Assembly: GCF_000177215.2 (NCBI RefSeq) | Contig: NZ_CM001368.1 | Coordinates: 1,302,001-1,366,000 of the forward strand | Direction: 5' to 3' | DNA length: 64,000 nt | DNA from: Solidesulfovibrio carbinoliphilus subsp. oakridgensis | Lineage (GTDB): Bacteria > Desulfobacterota > Desulfovibrionia > Desulfovibrionales > Desulfovibrionaceae | Part shown: positions 35,710 through 43,982 of the stretch, in pieces | Layout of the letters: every line of letters starts with the position of its first letter | Position numbering within the stretch: the stretch's first letter is position 1 | Translations under genes and position numbers: made by a program | Notes under the pieces: generated by a model | What the model saw: the letters and a program-made list of their open reading frames with translations, nothing else | Databases searched by the model: none | Told to the model about the DNA's origin: nothing

Positions 35710-36102
35710 TCATCCCATTCCCACAAGCTTGCAGAGGGTTTCCTTGGCGCCGTGGAGCGCGTCCATGCCGGCGGCCAGCCCGTCGCGGTCCCCGGAACCG
35801 GCGGCCCGTTCCACGGCTGCGGCGGCGCGGCTCAGGGCCACGGCCCCGATGGTCGCGGCGGCGCTTTTGATGGTATGGGCGTGCAGGGCCACCTGCTTCA
35901 GGTCCCCGGCCCAGACGGCCTCGTCCAGAAGCGTGCGGCGCTCGGTCACCTCGTCCCAGATGCATTCGAACAGGCGGCCGAAGGCGGCCCGGCCGACCCC
36001 CATGCGCCGCCGGGCGGCTTCGGGATCGAACGCTTCGCCGCCCGTACCCGGCTCTTCGCCGGTGTCCGGCCTTCGCGCGCCGCAGGGGTACATTCCTTTC
36101 AT
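35710..36102 (-). CDS. HPt-domain phosphotransfer protein
   Basis: A 130-residue protein with one histidine phosphotransfer domain. The phosphoacceptor segment is VALHAHTIKSAAATIGA (His-x-x-Lys-Ser), near residue 75, followed by LSRAAAAVERAAGSGD. The start at 36102 has GGAGG 5 nt before it; a second in-frame ATG lies 9 bases later. There is no histidine kinase or receiver in the same gene, so it probably relays phosphate in a multistep phosphorelay. The partner is not evident; the nearest kinase is at 38600-39955. Confidence 0.82.
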   Translation of the reverse strand: MKGMYPCGARRPDTGEEPGTGGEAFDPEAARRRMGVGRAAFGRLFECIWDEVTERRTLLDEAVWAGDLKQVALHAHTIKSAAATIGAVALSRAAAAVERAAGSGDRDGLAAGMDALHGAKETLCKLVGMG

Positions 36103-36149
36103 GGAACCTCCGCACGGCAACGGCCGCGGGACACCCGGCCCCGGACCGG

Positions 36150-36854
36150 CTATTGCAAAAAGACCACTTCCGTGCCGACGTCGATCAATTTGGCCATGTC
36201 CTTGCCCTCGTCGTTTTGCATCCGGATGCAGCCGCTGGTCACGGGCCGACCGATGGACCCGGGATTGTTGTTGCCGTGGATGCGGTAGCCGTAGCCGTGG
36301 GACAGGATGATCTTGAACGGGCCCATGGGATTTTCCTTGACCCCGGGCTTGACCACTTCGGGCAGTTGCTTGCCCTTTTTGAGGGCCCGTTCCTTCATGG
36401 CCGGGGTCGGCCGCCACCAGGGCTCGAAGCTGATCCCGGTCACCACCCCCCAGCCTTGCGGTGCTTCCATGTCGCGGCCGGGCACGGCCACGGCGTAGCG
36501 CCTGGCCAGGTGCCGGGTCCCGTCGGGCAGGTTTTCATACAGATAGAGCGTGCGTTGCGAGAGCCGCACCTCGATGGAATACCGGTTCTTGCTGGCCAGA
36601 AACTCTGCCATCTGGTCGTCCGGCAGGCCCGGTTGGTAACGGGCCTCGCCGGATTTGGCCAGAGTGGCCAGATAAAGATCGAGCCCGCCGCCGTCGGCGA
36701 CCGGCACGTAGGCCGGGCCCGCCACCGCCGGCACCGCCGCCATGGCCGTAACGACCGTCTTGTGCCCCGCCGCCTCCGGACGCCCGGCCACGGACGCGCA
36801 CGGCAAAGCCGCCACCAAGCCAAAGACCAAGGCCACAACCATCCAACCCCGCAT
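36150..36854 (-). CDS. L,D-transpeptidase (YkuD domain)
   Basis: A 234-residue secreted enzyme with a signal peptide (MRGWMVVALVFGLVAALPCA). The YkuD catalytic signature HGNNNPGSIGRPVTSGCIRM holds the nucleophile Cys near residue 212, preceded by GPFKIILSHGYGYRIHG. These enzymes form 3-3 peptidoglycan cross-links or attach lipoproteins to peptidoglycan. GGGAGGGG 6 nt upstream fixes the start at 36854; the frame is open beyond. Its neighbours are the HPt gene and the ferredoxin-nitroreductase gene. Confidence 0.88.
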   Translation of the reverse strand: MRGWMVVALVFGLVAALPCASVAGRPEAAGHKTVVTAMAAVPAVAGPAYVPVADGGGLDLYLATLAKSGEARYQPGLPDDQMAEFLASKNRYSIEVRLSQRTLYLYENLPDGTRHLARRYAVAVPGRDMEAPQGWGVVTGISFEPWWRPTPAMKERALKKGKQLPEVVKPGVKENPMGPFKIILSHGYGYRIHGNNNPGSIGRPVTSGCIRMQNDEGKDMAKLIDVGTEVVFLQ

Positions 36855-36937
36855 CGTCTTCCCCTCCCGGCGCGACCGGTCCCGGGCCTGCCCCCCGGCG
36901 TCCCGTCCAGACCCTTGCACCCGCTGTCTTCGCCCCC

Positions 36938-37840
36938 TCAGGCGGTCTTGTAGCGCACGAGCGGCCGGCGACGGCCGGTCGGGCGCAAAAATTCCACATC
37001 CGGCCGGCCCAGGGCGACCACGGCATGGACGGCCTCGCCTTTGGGCAGTCCTATGGCCGCCGCCACCCGCCGGTCGTGGCGCAAGGCCTCCACGGCGTAG
37101 CCGATAAGGCAGGTGCCAAGGCCCATGGTGTGGGCGGCGAGCAGCATGTTCTGGGCGGCCAGGAGCGCGTCCTCGGCCGGACAGCTGGCCCCGGGCCGCG
37201 AGCCGATGACCACCGCCGCCGTGGCTCCGTGGAAAAGCCGATCCGTCCGGTCCCGGTCCCACTCGGCCAACGCCGCCGCGACCGACGGGTAGTGGTCCCG
37301 GTAATAGTCGGCAAGCTCCCGCCGGCCGATGAGGGCCAGTCCCTTTCGCACATAGGGTCTGGCCGCAAGCGCGTTCACCCGCCGGAAAAATTCGGCCACC
37401 GCCTCGCCAAGGCTCATGACCGCCGCCCGCGAGGTCAGGACCGTGAAGGTCCAGGCCTGGGAATTGGTGCCGGACGGAGCCGTGACGGCGGCCCGGACCA
37501 AATCCTCGAGCATGGGGCCGGGCACGGCTTCGCCGGTGTAGCGCCGGCAGGAGCGCCGCGACCGTAGCAGGTCGACGAGCATGGCCGGAGAAAAGCCGCC
37601 GGGCGGCACGATCTGTCCGGTCGGAGCGATGGTGGAGAAGGAGGCTGCCCAGTCGTCGCCGGGAAGTGTCACCGCCCCGGCCGGGCACACGGCCTCGCAG
37701 TGGCCGCAGCCGATGCACCCCGTCTGGCGGGCCACCAGCCGCCCGCCCGCAAAGGCCAGGACGCCCGACGGGCAAAGGGCCACGCAGGCCCCGCAGCCCT
37801 GGCAGGCCTCGGCGTCGATCCTCGGTGCGATTGCTTCCAT
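36938..37840 (-). CDS. nitroreductase fused to a 2[4Fe-4S] ferredoxin domain
   Basis: A 300-residue redox protein. The N-terminal ~65 residues are a bacterial-type ferredoxin with two clusters (CQGCGACVALCPSG and CIGCGHCEAVCPAG). From residue ~85 a nitroreductase-fold FMN domain follows (LRSRRSCRRYTGEAVP, then TAPSGTNSQAWTF and LLAAHTMGLGTCLIGYA). Such fusions reduce unknown substrates with electrons from ferredoxin and are common in anaerobes. It sits 25 bases after the NlpC/P60 gene in the same direction, so the two may be co-transcribed. Confidence 0.9.
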   Translation of the reverse strand: MEAIAPRIDAEACQGCGACVALCPSGVLAFAGGRLVARQTGCIGCGHCEAVCPAGAVTLPGDDWAASFSTIAPTGQIVPPGGFSPAMLVDLLRSRRSCRRYTGEAVPGPMLEDLVRAAVTAPSGTNSQAWTFTVLTSRAAVMSLGEAVAEFFRRVNALAARPYVRKGLALIGRRELADYYRDHYPSVAAALAEWDRDRTDRLFHGATAAVVIGSRPGASCPAEDALLAAQNMLLAAHTMGLGTCLIGYAVEALRHDRRVAAAIGLPKGEAVHAVVALGRPDVEFLRPTGRRRPLVRYKTA

Positions 37841-37865
37841 GCCGTCCCCCGGGCGGCGGCGCCCG

Positions 37866-38603
37866 TCAATTCAGGCGGCCGGCCGGCCGCCTGGTCTGGC
37901 TGGGCCGGTCCGCGCCGTCGGCCAGGGTCGGTTCGGCCCGGGCCAGACGTCTTGCCGCCACGAACCACCGTTCGTAGTCCGTGCCGGCCAGACGGTCAAC
38001 GCCCACACCGCCCCGGCGGGGGCTTGAATGGAGCATCTTGCCGCCGCCAAGATAGATGCCGACGTGGCTGATGCCGACATTCGGGTCCGTGGCGAAAAAA
38101 AGCAGGTCCCCGGGCACAAGCTCCGTGGCCCCGACCGGTGTGCCAAGCCCGGCCTGCAGCCGGCTCTGGCGCGGCAGATCCACGCCGCACTTGGCGAAGA
38201 CGGCCTTGGTCAGGCCCGAGCAGTCGATGCCCGAGGCCGTGTCCCCGCCCAGCCGGTAGGGCGCGCCGAAGTACGGCTCGGCCAGGCGCATGATCCGTTC
38301 GCCACGCTCGGGGATTGGCCCGAGATCGGCCGGCATGGCGGCCACGGGCAGGCGCGGCGGCGGCCCGCCCATGGCGTCCTGTTGGCGCAGGGCCCGCATG
38401 ACGGCGTCGTGGTCGGCGTTCCCCTCGTAGAGGGGCTTGTAGAATTCGTTGACCTTGCGCGAACTGGTGTGGAGCATGCCGAGGCTGTCCTCGTAGCCGT
38501 AGATGGTCCGGGCCCCGGCCGGCGCGGCCGGACAGGCCAGGGCAGCCAGGAGCGTCCCCCAGAGGATGCTTCGCCAGGAAACGGAAAAAAATCGGACTGT
38601 CAT
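37866..38603 (-). CDS. NlpC/P60 family cell-wall hydrolase
   Basis: A 245-residue secreted protein. A signal peptide (SVSWRSILWGTLLAALACPA) is followed by a ~100-residue N-terminal region (TIYGYEDSLGMLHTSS; a DUF4124-like strand pattern) and an NlpC/P60 domain with the catalytic Cys in GIDCSGLTKAVF, His in ISHVGIYLGGGKML and the third polar residue after it. It cuts stem peptides of peptidoglycan. ATG 38603 overlaps the kinase stop by 4 bases (ATGA), with GAGGG upstream, so the two are coupled. Confidence 0.88.
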   Translation of the reverse strand: MTVRFFSVSWRSILWGTLLAALACPAAPAGARTIYGYEDSLGMLHTSSRKVNEFYKPLYEGNADHDAVMRALRQQDAMGGPPPRLPVAAMPADLGPIPERGERIMRLAEPYFGAPYRLGGDTASGIDCSGLTKAVFAKCGVDLPRQSRLQAGLGTPVGATELVPGDLLFFATDPNVGISHVGIYLGGGKMLHSSPRRGGVGVDRLAGTDYERWFVAARRLARAEPTLADGADRPSQTRRPAGRLN

Positions 38604-39955
38604 TCGCCGCCCTCGTAGGTGATGCTGCGGGAATCGCCGATGCGCGTGGTTTTGACGCATTCCCGACGGAAGGCGCACAGTTCCTGGCCGCACCGGTCGT
38701 GCACGCCCCAGGCGAAACACGGGGCAAACCCCTCGCCCTGCTGCACGGCCCGCACAGCGTCAATAGTGGTCAGGCCGGAAACGTCAAGGCCGAGCTCCCG
38801 GGCCTTGGCCTTCAACTCGCGCACGTCCAGGCCCATGGGCCCGTAAAAGGCCTCCCGGCACAGCCCCGCCTCGGGCGTGTCGAACAGGCGCATGACGACC
38901 ATGGCCCCGCCGCCCTCGGCGTCACGCAGCTCGATCTCGCCGTTGTGTTCGAGCACGGCCTTGCGGGCAAGCGTCAGGCCGATGCCCGCCCCCCGGGCCT
39001 TGGTGGTGAAAAACGGATCGAACACGAACGGCAGCAGGTCGCGCCGCACGCCCGGCCCGTCATCCACGATGCGAAGAACCACCCCGTCCTCGCGCCGGGT
39101 CAGGGACAGGGTCACCCGCACGGTGTCGTGGCCGGAAAATTCCACGGCATTGAGCAGGATCTCCTGCAACGCCTGGGCCAGGAGCGTCCTGTCGGCCACG
39201 ATCTCGGCCTCCTCCAGGCACCGGGAGCACTCCAGGCGCTTGTGCAGGGCCACGGCCGCCTCTTCGGCCCGGCCCGCGGCCTCTTCCGCCAGTTCCGACA
39301 GATTGACGGCCAGCAGGCGGGGCTGGGGCAGGGAGGCCAGACGCACCACCGCCCCGACCAGCTCTTCCAGGCGCCGGGCCTCCTGGAAGATGATGTCCGG
39401 ATATTCGGTCTGCAGGTGGCGGTCCTTGTGTTCGCGAAGGAGTTTCAGGGCGAAGCCGCCGATGGCGGCGGCGGGATTGCGGATCTGGTGGGCGACCGAG
39501 AGGGCCAGATTATTGAGGCTCTCGATCATGTCGTACTGGAGGCGGTTTTTTTCGCGCAGGATGGCCGTCTCCCGCTCGCGGCTGCGGTAGAGGGCCGTCA
39601 CGTCGTCGATGAGCAGGGTGACGCCGACCCGCTTGCCGCCGATTTCCGGGCAGGAGGCGGTCATGGAGAACCGCCGGGGCTCGCCGTCCGGGCGCAGGTA
39701 GTCGGTCAGGCAGTGGCGGAAGGCCCGGCCGGACTCCACGGCCTCGGCCAGGTTGCGGTTGAACTGCTCGTTGGCCGGCTCCGGCCGCACGAGCCTCCTC
39801 CAGCCGTGGCCTTCCAGGGAATCCGGCGACAGGCCGAGGAGCACCCCGGCTGAAGGGCTGGCCACCATGACGTCCCCTTTCGGGCCGATGACCAACAGCC
39901 CGACCGGAAGCGCCTTGATGACGTTTTGAACCAGTATCTGTCTGACGCTTGGCAT
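38600..39955 (-). CDS. PAS-domain histidine kinase with SAP-like cysteine-rich tail
   Basis: A 451-residue cytosolic sensor kinase; no transmembrane segment is seen. It has an N-terminal PAS domain (ALPVGLLVIGPKGDVMVASP), the H-box SVAHQIRNPAAAIGGFALK, and the ATPase boxes (EILLNAVEFSG, VDDGPGVRRDLLPFVFDPFF, GAGIGLTLARKAV). The last ~75 residues carry a SAP-like helical segment (MGLDVRELKAKARELGLDVS) and a Cys cluster, PCFAWGVHDRCGQELC with a further Cys in RRECVK. This tail resembles small stand-alone SAP/Cys proteins of deltaproteobacteria. ATG 39955 was preferred to a TTG 18 bases upstream. Confidence 0.85.
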   Translation of the reverse strand: MPSVRQILVQNVIKALPVGLLVIGPKGDVMVASPSAGVLLGLSPDSLEGHGWRRLVRPEPANEQFNRNLAEAVESGRAFRHCLTDYLRPDGEPRRFSMTASCPEIGGKRVGVTLLIDDVTALYRSRERETAILREKNRLQYDMIESLNNLALSVAHQIRNPAAAIGGFALKLLREHKDRHLQTEYPDIIFQEARRLEELVGAVVRLASLPQPRLLAVNLSELAEEAAGRAEEAAVALHKRLECSRCLEEAEIVADRTLLAQALQEILLNAVEFSGHDTVRVTLSLTRREDGVVLRIVDDGPGVRRDLLPFVFDPFFTTKARGAGIGLTLARKAVLEHNGEIELRDAEGGGAMVVMRLFDTPEAGLCREAFYGPMGLDVRELKAKARELGLDVSGLTTIDAVRAVQQGEGFAPCFAWGVHDRCGQELCAFRRECVKTTRIGDSRSITYEGGE

Positions 39956-40036
39956 GGCGAATCCGGCCGCCAAAGCGGCCCCTCCGCCCGCCCGGCCGAC
40001 CCGCTCCCGTCGCGGGCCGACCGGGAAGGAAACGAC

Positions 40037-40825
40037 TTACGGTGTTTTCGTCTGGGCCGCCGCCTTGGGATCCTTGGCGATGGCCACGTATTCCTCAAGG
40101 GCCTCGAGGGGAACCGCGCCGCGCACCGGCGCGCCGTTGACGAGAAAGACCGGCGTGCCTTCGAAGCCGAAATTCCGGGCTTCCTTGACGTCGCTGTCGA
40201 TCCGGTCGGCCAGGTCCTTGCGTTTCAAGTCCTCGGCCAGACGCTTCTGGTCGGCGCCGAGTTCCTTGGCCATGGCGGCCAGGGCTTCCTCGCCCTTTTC
40301 CGCCACGTCCTTTTGCCGGGAGAAGGCCATTTCCATGAAGGCCCAGGCCTTTTTCGGGTCCTGCAGGTTGAGGGCCTCGAAGTAGAGGGCCGCGCGGACG
40401 TCGTTTTTGCCGGTGGCGAAGTGCTTGAACACGAGGCGCACCTCGCCGGGATGCCGCTCCAGGAGCTTTTGCACGGTTCCGGCGGCCTGGGCGCAGAAGT
40501 GGCACAGGAAATCGGAATATTCCACAATGGTCACGGGGGCGTTTTGCGGCCCAAGCGAGGCGCGGCCGGGATCCATGGCCGGCTTCAGAGGCTTGGCCAG
40601 TTCGCTGGCGAAACGGGCGCGCTCGAGGGTCCGCTGCCGGGCCCGGGCCGCGTTCTCGATGATTTCAAGGACGGCCGGGCCTTGCTGGCGGATGGCGTCC
40701 AGGATGATTTCCGGGTGCTCCTGCAACACGGTCCGCATCCGGGCCACGTCGTCGTCGGCCAGGGCCGGACGGGCAAGGGAGGCGAGCAGCAGGGCGGCCG
40801 CCGTCAACGAATTCCATTTTCGCAT
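40037..40825 (-). CDS. DsbA-family thiol oxidoreductase
   Basis: A 262-residue periplasmic protein with a signal peptide (WNSLTAAALLLASLARPALA). An N-terminal charged helical extension (residues 25-90) precedes a DsbA-like thioredoxin fold with the active site FLCHFC near residue 112 and the cis-Pro segment GFEGTPVFLVNG. The fold resembles the DsbA/ScsC/BdbD group (Com1-like). GGAGGAATC directly upstream fixes ATG 40825. It stands alone, with 81 bases to the kinase gene start. Confidence 0.87.
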   Translation of the reverse strand: MRKWNSLTAAALLLASLARPALADDDVARMRTVLQEHPEIILDAIRQQGPAVLEIIENAARARQRTLERARFASELAKPLKPAMDPGRASLGPQNAPVTIVEYSDFLCHFCAQAAGTVQKLLERHPGEVRLVFKHFATGKNDVRAALYFEALNLQDPKKAWAFMEMAFSRQKDVAEKGEEALAAMAKELGADQKRLAEDLKRKDLADRIDSDVKEARNFGFEGTPVFLVNGAPVRGAVPLEALEEYVAIAKDPKAAAQTKTP

Positions 40826-40986
40826 GATTCCTCCAACCTTCCGCCAAGGCGGTCTTGATGCTGTCCGTCCATAGATCGTTTCGCCGCGTCTGTCACCCAC
40901 GCCGCTTCCCACCCCGCGCGCCGGGCCGGGGCAGTCCCCGCTTCCCCTCCATCGACTCGGGCGGCCGGGGATGGTAGAGGCCGGCC

Positions 40987-41076
40987 ATGGGATACCTGCT
41001 CCTCATGGCCGCCCTTGTCGCCTGCCTGCTGGCCTTTTGCCTGTCCGGCCGGAAAAGCCGGCCCGGCGGCACCTGA
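40987..41076 (+). CDS. possible 29-residue membrane peptide
   Basis: A short frame from ATG 40987 to TGA 41076 codes for a hydrophobic helix (MGYLLLMAALVACLLAFCLS) followed by a basic tail GRKSRPGGT. AGAGG lies 6 nt before the start. The topology (hydrophobic then positively charged) fits a small inner-membrane protein. It lies in the 331-base gap between the dsbA-like and rhodanese genes; nothing else was found there. Confidence 0.35.
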   Translation: MGYLLLMAALVACLLAFCLSGRKSRPGGT

Positions 41077-41156
41077 CTGCCGGACGCCTGCCGCCGGCGG
41101 CGGCGCGGTCCCGAGGCGTGACGGCAACCGTCCGCAATCGATCCCAAGGAACCGAC

Positions 41157-41681
41157 GTGACACGCACACCCTTCCCCGTATGGCCGCTCGCCGCCTGCCT
41201 GCTGGCCCTGCTCGCCGCCTGCTCCCGGCCCCCGGCCGACGACGCCGGCCGCAAGGCCCGGGTGGAAAAACTCTTCGCCGAGGCCCAAAAAGATTTCCCG
41301 GCCGCGCCCGGGATCGCCCCGGAAGAGGCCGTGGCCCTGTGGCGGCAGGGGCGGCTTTTGCCCCTCGACATCCGCACTCCGGCCGAACGGGCCGTGTCCG
41401 CCCTGCCCGGGGCCGTCACTGAAGAGGCCTTCCGGGCCGATCCGGCGCTCGCCGCCGGCAAGGTGGCCGTGGCCTACTGCACCATCGGCTACCGCAGCGG
41501 GCTTTTCGTCCAAAACCTCGGCCCGGGCCATCCGTCGGTGGCCAACCTGGCCGGCGGCATCCTCGGCTGGCTCCACGCCGGCGGCACGCTCACCGACCCG
41601 GCCGGCCGGCCGACCACCCGGGTCCACGTCTACGGCAGGGCCTGGGACCTGGCGCCGCTCGCCTACACCCCGGTCTGGTGA
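41157..41681 (+). CDS. rhodanese-like lipoprotein
   Basis: A 174-residue protein with a signal sequence ending in the lipobox LLAAC (Cys22), so it would be anchored outside the cytoplasm. The rhodanese fold covers residues 45-145, with IDIRTPAERAVSALPGA-like segments (LDIRTPAERAVSALPGA) and the active-site loop VAYCTIGYRSG, whose Cys would accept sulfane sulfur. The start is GTG 41157, supported by AAGGA 6 nt before it. Its last 19 bases overlap the end of the convergent glycosyltransferase gene. Confidence 0.78.
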   Translation: MTRTPFPVWPLAACLLALLAACSRPPADDAGRKARVEKLFAEAQKDFPAAPGIAPEEAVALWRQGRLLPLDIRTPAERAVSALPGAVTEEAFRADPALAAGKVAVAYCTIGYRSGLFVQNLGPGHPSVANLAGGILGWLHAGGTLTDPAGRPTTRVHVYGRAWDLAPLAYTPVW

Positions 41682-43615
41682 GGCGGCCGGCCATAGTAGC
41701 GCCGATAATAGGCCCGCCCCGTCGGATCGGCCCACCCCAGGCGACGGGCCATGAGGTAGCCGGCAAAAAGCCGCAGCACCCGGACCACCTTGGCCCCGAA
41801 TCCGGGCCCTTCCCACCGCCGCCCCGAAACCGCCAGTCCGCCGCCCAAAAGAACCGTCTCGCCGGCCTCGCGAAGGCGCAAGGCCAGTTCCACGTCCTCC
41901 ATGAGGGCCATGTCCGGAAAGCCGCCCCGGCCATCGAGGGCCTGGCGGCGGAAAAACTGGCCCTGGTCGCCGAAGCTGATGCCCGTCATCCGGGCGCGCC
42001 AGGCATTGAGGGCAACGAGCGCGGCCAGCCCCGGCCCTTTGCCGGCAAAGGCCATGCCGACCGCCCCGCCGGCCAGGGCGGGATGGGCATTGAAGGCCCG
42101 GACGATCCGGCCGGGCACGTCCTCCCGGCACACGGCGTCGGCATGGAGCACCAGCACGGCGTCGCCGCCGCAGGCCGCCACCCCGGCCGCGATCTGGCCG
42201 CCCCGGCCGCCCGCGGCCGCGACGACCTTCGCCCCGCCCGCCCGGGCCACGGCCACCGTGGCATCGGCAGAGCCGCCGTCGGCCACCACCACCGAAACGA
42301 TCTCCCCGGCCGCGACCGCGCCGGCCAGGGAAGCCAGGCACGCCCCCAGGCGCGCCGCCTCGTTTCGGGCCGGCACCACCACGGACAGGCCGGCCACCGG
42401 CCCAAAGAGCGGCCCAGCCCCGGGCCCGGACACCCAGGGCCGGTACCAGCCCCAAACCACCAGTCCGGCCCAGGGCATCCAGGCCGCGGCCAGGGCCAGC
42501 CCCTCGCCGCCAAGCCCGGCCGGCCGCAGCCAGGCCGGAGCCGTGACCAGTCCCTGGCCGGCCAAAAGCCACCACACGGACCGGTCCGGCCGCACCAGCC
42601 ACAAGGGAACAAGGGCCAGGAAATACCAGGGATAGGCCGAGGGCAGGCAGGCCAGGACCACGGCCATGGCGGCCAGGGGGCCGCGCCTTTGGTCCTGGAC
42701 CGTCAGCCACACCCCGGCCAGGACCACCCCTCCCACGACCAGGGACACTGCTGGCGCGCCCCGGCCACAGAGCGGCTGGAGCAGGGCCACGACCGGACCG
42801 CCGTGGGACAGATAACCGGCAAAGGCGGCCAGCGAGGAAAAAAGCTGCCCCCCGGCCTCGGCGTACAGGCCGAAGAGGGCCAGGGGCACGAAGGCCGGCC
42901 ACAGTTTGCCGACGTTTTTTCCATCAAGGAAAAAGGGGATCAAAACAAGGGCCGGGTACTTCACCATACCGGCCGCGCCCAGGCACAAAGATCCGAGCCC
43001 GTGGCGGCCCCGGGCGAAGGCCAAAAGACCAAGAGCCACCCCGAGTCCGACCAGGGCGTCCAGATGCCCCTCCCCGGCGGCCATGCCCAACGCCAAGGGA
43101 TTGGCAGCCCACAAGAGCAGCAGGGAGGCCGGCAGGCCACGCCTGGCCAGGACCAGGGCCATGACCGCGCAGCCGGCCAGGTCCGCCAGCCCGGCCGCTG
43201 CCTTGAATCCAAGCGGCGTCGGGGAGAGGGCCGCCACCAGCCGGCAATAGAGCTCGGCCAGGGGCGGATAGGCGGCGGCGAGCTCCTTGTGGTTGACCCC
43301 GGGGAGGGCCGGCCGGGCCGCCTCCGGCAGCCGCTCGGCCAGTCCCGGCTCCCCCGGCGCGGTCAGGTACGGATTGCCTCCGGCCGCCTGCAGGACCCCT
43401 TCCACGATGTAGCGGTTGACGTCGGAATCGGCCGGCCAGGCCCAGACGAAAAGGAGCCGCAGGACCAGCCCGGCCGCCAGGATGCCGGCCGTGCTCCGCC
43501 CCCGTCCCCAGCCCCCGGGCCACCACCGCACCAACACGGCCAGGGCGGCAAACGATAAGACCCAGCACGCCCCATACACCTCCCGCCCCGCCCCATACCG
43601 CCCGCAAAGGGCCAA
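41663..43615 (-). CDS. fused polytopic GT87-like / GT2 glycosyltransferase
   Basis: A 650-residue protein. The N-terminal ~400 residues have about 10 hydrophobic helices and resemble a GT87/polyprenyl-phosphate mannosyltransferase (PADSDVNRYIVEGVLQAAGG near residue 60). From about residue 410, a cytosolic GT2 domain follows (LSVVVPARNEAARLGACLAS, VLVLHADAVCREDVPG, FGDQGQFFRRQ, MEDVELALRLREAGE), of the type called rSAM/selenodomain-associated transferase 2. Both halves would act on a membrane-bound glycan. The start at TTG 43615 is the first possible codon; the upstream frame is open into a hairpin repeat without a start. GTG 43579 is an alternative. Confidence 0.8.
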   Translation of the reverse strand: MALCGRYGAGREVYGACWVLSFAALAVLVRWWPGGWGRGRSTAGILAAGLVLRLLFVWAWPADSDVNRYIVEGVLQAAGGNPYLTAPGEPGLAERLPEAARPALPGVNHKELAAAYPPLAELYCRLVAALSPTPLGFKAAAGLADLAGCAVMALVLARRGLPASLLLLWAANPLALGMAAGEGHLDALVGLGVALGLLAFARGRHGLGSLCLGAAGMVKYPALVLIPFFLDGKNVGKLWPAFVPLALFGLYAEAGGQLFSSLAAFAGYLSHGGPVVALLQPLCGRGAPAVSLVVGGVVLAGVWLTVQDQRRGPLAAMAVVLACLPSAYPWYFLALVPLWLVRPDRSVWWLLAGQGLVTAPAWLRPAGLGGEGLALAAAWMPWAGLVVWGWYRPWVSGPGAGPLFGPVAGLSVVVPARNEAARLGACLASLAGAVAAGEIVSVVVADGGSADATVAVARAGGAKVVAAAGGRGGQIAAGVAACGGDAVLVLHADAVCREDVPGRIVRAFNAHPALAGGAVGMAFAGKGPGLAALVALNAWRARMTGISFGDQGQFFRRQALDGRGGFPDMALMEDVELALRLREAGETVLLGGGLAVSGRRWEGPGFGAKVVRVLRLFAGYLMARRLGWADPTGRAYYRRYYGRPPHQTGV

Positions 43616-43642
43616 CCCGAGGAGGGCAAACGCGAGGAGGAG

Positions 43643-43766
43643 GAGGCCTCCGGCGGCCAGGAGAGGCGCCGCCTCTCCTGGACCTCTCCGCTGGGGCGCT
43701 GCCCCAGACCCCGCCAGGGCTCTGCCCTGGACCCGCCGGGGGGGATCATCCCCCCGGACCCCCCGA
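43643..43766. repeat. hairpin-cassette repeat, copy F (four hairpins)
   Basis: GAGGCCTCCGGCGGCC is followed by four hairpins in a row: CCAGGAGAGGCG/CGCCTCTCCTGG (43658-43669/43671-43682), CTGGGGC/GCCCCAG (43692-43698/43702-43708), CCAGGGC/GCCCTGG (43715-43721/43725-43731) and CCGGGGGGAT/ATCCCCCCGG (43737-43746/43748-43757), ending ACCCCCCGAATGG. It abuts the 5' end of the glycosyltransferase gene. The rest of the 367-base gap holds copy G and no likely gene. Confidence 0.85.
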
Positions 43767-43902
43767 ATGGAGTGGCAACAAATTCCTGCCGATCTATTGG
43801 CACCATAGCCGTCTGCAATGCTCCTTCCACCTCGCCCCGTCCCCGGGGCGACGGGCCTGTGTGGCCGGAAACGACCACCAGCCCACCCGCTTCCCCAACT
43901 CC

Positions 43903-43968
43903 CGCCCCCCCCGTTCGGGGGGTCCGGGGGGCGTGACGCCCCCCGGCCGCCGGAGGCCTCTTCCTCCC
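43903..43968. repeat. hairpin-cassette repeat, copy G
   Basis: CCCCCCCGTTCGGGGGG, then CCGGGGGGCGT/ACGCCCCCCGG and GGCCGCCGGAGGCCTCTTCC. It is in the opposite orientation to copy F and lies just after the stop of the DUF547 gene (minus strand). Confidence 0.75.
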
Positions 43969-43982
43969 CGTCCCTCTCCCCA

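Noticed and set aside
33805-36288. One very long transporter fusion protein
   Set aside because: The part after 34723 is Arg/Gly-rich, antisense to well-supported genes and has no hydrophobic segment or known domain.
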